Source of the DNA: Polaromonas sp. JS666
Lineage (GTDB): Bacteria > Pseudomonadota > Gammaproteobacteria > Burkholderiales > Burkholderiaceae_C
Length of the DNA stretch: 64,000 bases
Direction: 5' to 3'
NCBI RefSeq assembly: GCF_900103405.1
Contig: NZ_FNHX01000002.1
Location: forward strand, 562,496-626,495
Position 1 is the stretch's first letter, and each line of letters starts with the position of its first letter. The notes under the pieces are model-generated. The model did no database searches. It worked only from the letters and a program-made list of their open reading frames with translations, and was not told the origin of the DNA. Both the position numbers and the translations under genes were made by a program. Positions 62,719 through 64,000 of the stretch are shown in pieces.

Positions 62719-63498
62719 ATGGACTTAGGCGCACTCAAGCCCGTGCTGGCCGCCCTGGCGCTGCCGCCGGTCTCGCCGCTGCTGCTGACCTTGCTGGGCC
62801 TGCTGCTGGCCTGGTTCAACAAAAAAAGAAGCGGGCTCGCGCTGGCGACCATTTCCGTGCTGCTGCTGGCGCTGCTCAGTTGCCACGGCACGGCGGTGTG
62901 GCTGGCGCGCACGGCCTTGCCGCAATTCGCGCCGCTGGACCTGGCCGGGCTCAAGGCCCGGAAAGTGCAGGCCATCGTCATCCTGGGCGGCGACGTGCTG
63001 CCCGTGGCGCCCGAATACGGCCACAGCCAGCCGGCCGCGGCCACCGCCGCGCGACTGCGCTACGGCGCCTGGCTGGCCCGGCAGTCCGGCCTGCCGCTGG
63101 CTTTTAGCGGCGGCCTGGGCTGGGCGGCCCACAGCACCCAAACCGAACCCGAAGCCGAAGTCGCCGCCCGCGTGCTGCAGCAGGACTACGGCCTGGCGCT
63201 GCGCTGGCGTGAATCCCAGTCGCGCGACACGGCGGGCAATGCGCGCCTGATGGCACCGCTGCTGCGCCAGGCCGGTGTCCAGCGCATCGCGCTGGTGACT
63301 CATGCCTGGCACATGCCGCGCGCGGTGCTGGCTTTTGAACAGGCCGGCCTGGCCGTCACGCCCGCACCCATGGGCTATGTGCTGCCGGCCCAAAGCGAAC
63401 CGCTGGAATGGCTGCCCTCGGCGCAGGGCCTGCAGGCCTCGCGGCAGGTGCTGCGCGAGTGGCTGGCGCTGACCGTTGGGCGTTTTCAGCCGGCATAA
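62719..63498 (+). CDS. YdcF-family (DUF218) membrane protein
   Basis: A 259-aa protein: two N-terminal helices (PPVSPLLLTLLGLLLAWFNK, LALATISVLLLALLS) and a DUF218 domain starting AIVILGGDVLPVAPEYGHSQ and including RESQSRDTAGNARLMAPLLR and RIALVTHAWHMPRAVLAFEQ. Relatives (YdcF, SanA, ElyC) act in envelope functions. A small AGCGCT-ACT-AGCGCT hairpin (62687-62701) lies before it, after gcdH. Confidence 0.84.
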   Translation: MDLGALKPVLAALALPPVSPLLLTLLGLLLAWFNKKRSGLALATISVLLLALLSCHGTAVWLARTALPQFAPLDLAGLKARKVQAIVILGGDVLPVAPEYGHSQPAAATAARLRYGAWLARQSGLPLAFSGGLGWAAHSTQTEPEAEVAARVLQQDYGLALRWRESQSRDTAGNARLMAPLLRQAGVQRIALVTHAWHMPRAVLAFEQAGLAVTPAPMGYVLPAQSEPLEWLPSAQGLQASRQVLREWLALTVGRFQPA

Positions 63499-63594
63499 AG
63501 CCCACCCCCTGTGGCGCCAAAGCAGCGCCCAGCAAGGCTTTACCGTGGGTTTACCTTTGAGTCCGGGCGCCCCGGCGACACTCAATACTTTGGG

Positions 63595-63643
63595 TTGACG
63601 GTCGGAAAGTAAGCAGATATATTACTAACCAGTCAGTCAGTAA
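63595..63643 (+). promoter_or_regulatory. Promoter and palindromic operator of the TetR gene
   Basis: -35 TTGACG (63595-63600), 17-bp spacer, -10 TATATT (63618-63623). The imperfect 22-bp palindrome from TTACT (63622-63626) to AGTAA (63639-63643), with AACCAGTCAGTC between, covers the -10 and start of transcription. This is where a TetR autorepressor would bind. The leader is about 15 nt with no Shine-Dalgarno. Confidence 0.7.
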
Positions 63644-63645
63644 CT

Positions 63646-64000
63646 ATGTCTCTTTCCAAACTTTTCCACGACAACACCGCGGTCGCCGCCAAGCGGGAGC
63701 GCCGCAAGGAAGCGCGCCCGGGCGAACTCCTGGATGCCGCATTGGACCTTTTTGTCGAAAAAGGCTTTGCCGCCACCCGCGCCGAGGAAGTCGCCGCCCG
63801 CGCCGGCGTCTCCAAGGGCACCTTGTTCCTTTATTTCCAGAGCAAGGAAGAGCTGTTCAAGGCCGTGGTGCGCGAGAACATCTCGGGCCGCTTCACCGAG
63901 TGGCGCGCCGAGCTGGAAACCTTTGAAGGCACCACCTCCGAATTGCTGGCCTACTGCATGAACAGCTGGTGGGAACGGGTGGGCCTGACGCGCGCCTCGG
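63646..64000 (+). CDS. TetR-family transcriptional regulator (3' end outside the window)
   Basis: The first 118 aa of a TetR regulator. A basic N-terminal extension ([20 protein letters not shown]) precedes the [54 protein letters not shown]. The reading frame is open to the last base. Regulators of this type often repress adjacent efflux-pump genes, which would lie beyond the window. Confidence 0.9.
   Translation, partial: MSLSKLFHDNTAVAAKRERRKEARPGELLDAALDLFVEKGFAATRAEEVAARAGVSKGTLFLYFQSKEELFKAVVRENISGRFTEWRAELETFEGTTSELLAYCMNSWWERVGLTRAS

Overview
The window looks like chromosomal DNA of a GC-rich betaproteobacterium, most likely Burkholderiales, family Comamonadaceae (Polaromonas, Rhodoferax or Variovorax type). 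This rests on the roughly 65% GC, the rpsP-rimM-trmD-rplS and xseB-ispA-dxs orders, the polA/DUF2782/thrB/BPSS1780 neighbourhood, and a dispersed intergenic repeat of a kind common in that family. The family assignment is inference; no rRNA, tRNA, CRISPR array, transposase or phage gene was seen.

Layout. 1-6.8 kb: isoprenoid precursor genes xseB-ispA-dxs (minus strand) beside a divergent Rieske oxygenase, a drug/metabolite transporter and a 3-mercaptopyruvate sulfurtransferase. 6.8-11 kb: an accessory stretch with a lipoprotein, an FAD monooxygenase, several tiny hypothetical genes and a ZIP metal transporter. 11-16.7 kb: a dienelactone-hydrolase-like enzyme, an FAH-family protein and an AraC regulator, divergent from a GbsR/MarR-type regulator and a small operon (DCC thiol protein, membrane protein, fatty-acid desaturase). 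Two near-identical palindromes tie that regulator to the operon. 16.7-31 kb: M28 peptidase, polA, thrB, uvrD, two secreted proteins (one of 1000 aa with VIT, VWA-like and DUF2135 regions) and GMP reductase. 31-37 kb: a GntR-centred catabolic cluster of unknown substrate (alpha/beta hydrolase, PhyH oxygenase, SAF-domain oxidoreductase, beta-hydroxyacid dehydrogenase) and a proline dehydrogenase. 37-50 kb: housekeeping genes (DEAD-box helicase, orn, M48 protease, pterin dehydratase, rsgA, CobD-like protein, CoA-type NUDIX, the rplS operon, phosphate transporter with its DUF47 partner). 50-58 kb: transporters, then a tightly packed minus-strand cluster headed by a Zur-type Fur regulator with an ABC ATPase, an FtsX/MacB-type permease, a small Cys/His periplasmic protein, a DUF3299 protein, a His-rich protein and a TonB-dependent receptor. 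58-64 kb: aspartoacylase-family enzyme, msrA, a LysR regulator divergent from glutaryl-CoA dehydrogenase, a YdcF protein and the start of a TetR gene that runs off the end.

The best candidates for something under-described are: (a) the Zur-led metal cluster at 51.9-57.8 kb, whose 21-bp palindrome overlaps a plausible promoter; (b) the GbsR circuit at 14.1-16.7 kb, with a perfect palindrome holding a TTGACA element and an apparently leaderless start; (c) the dispersed 100-bp repeat, which sits after stop codons and shows a compensatory change in a hairpin; (d) the GntR cluster at 31.3-36.2 kb; and (e) a small membrane-protein gene whose well-placed Shine-Dalgarno faces an ATC codon.
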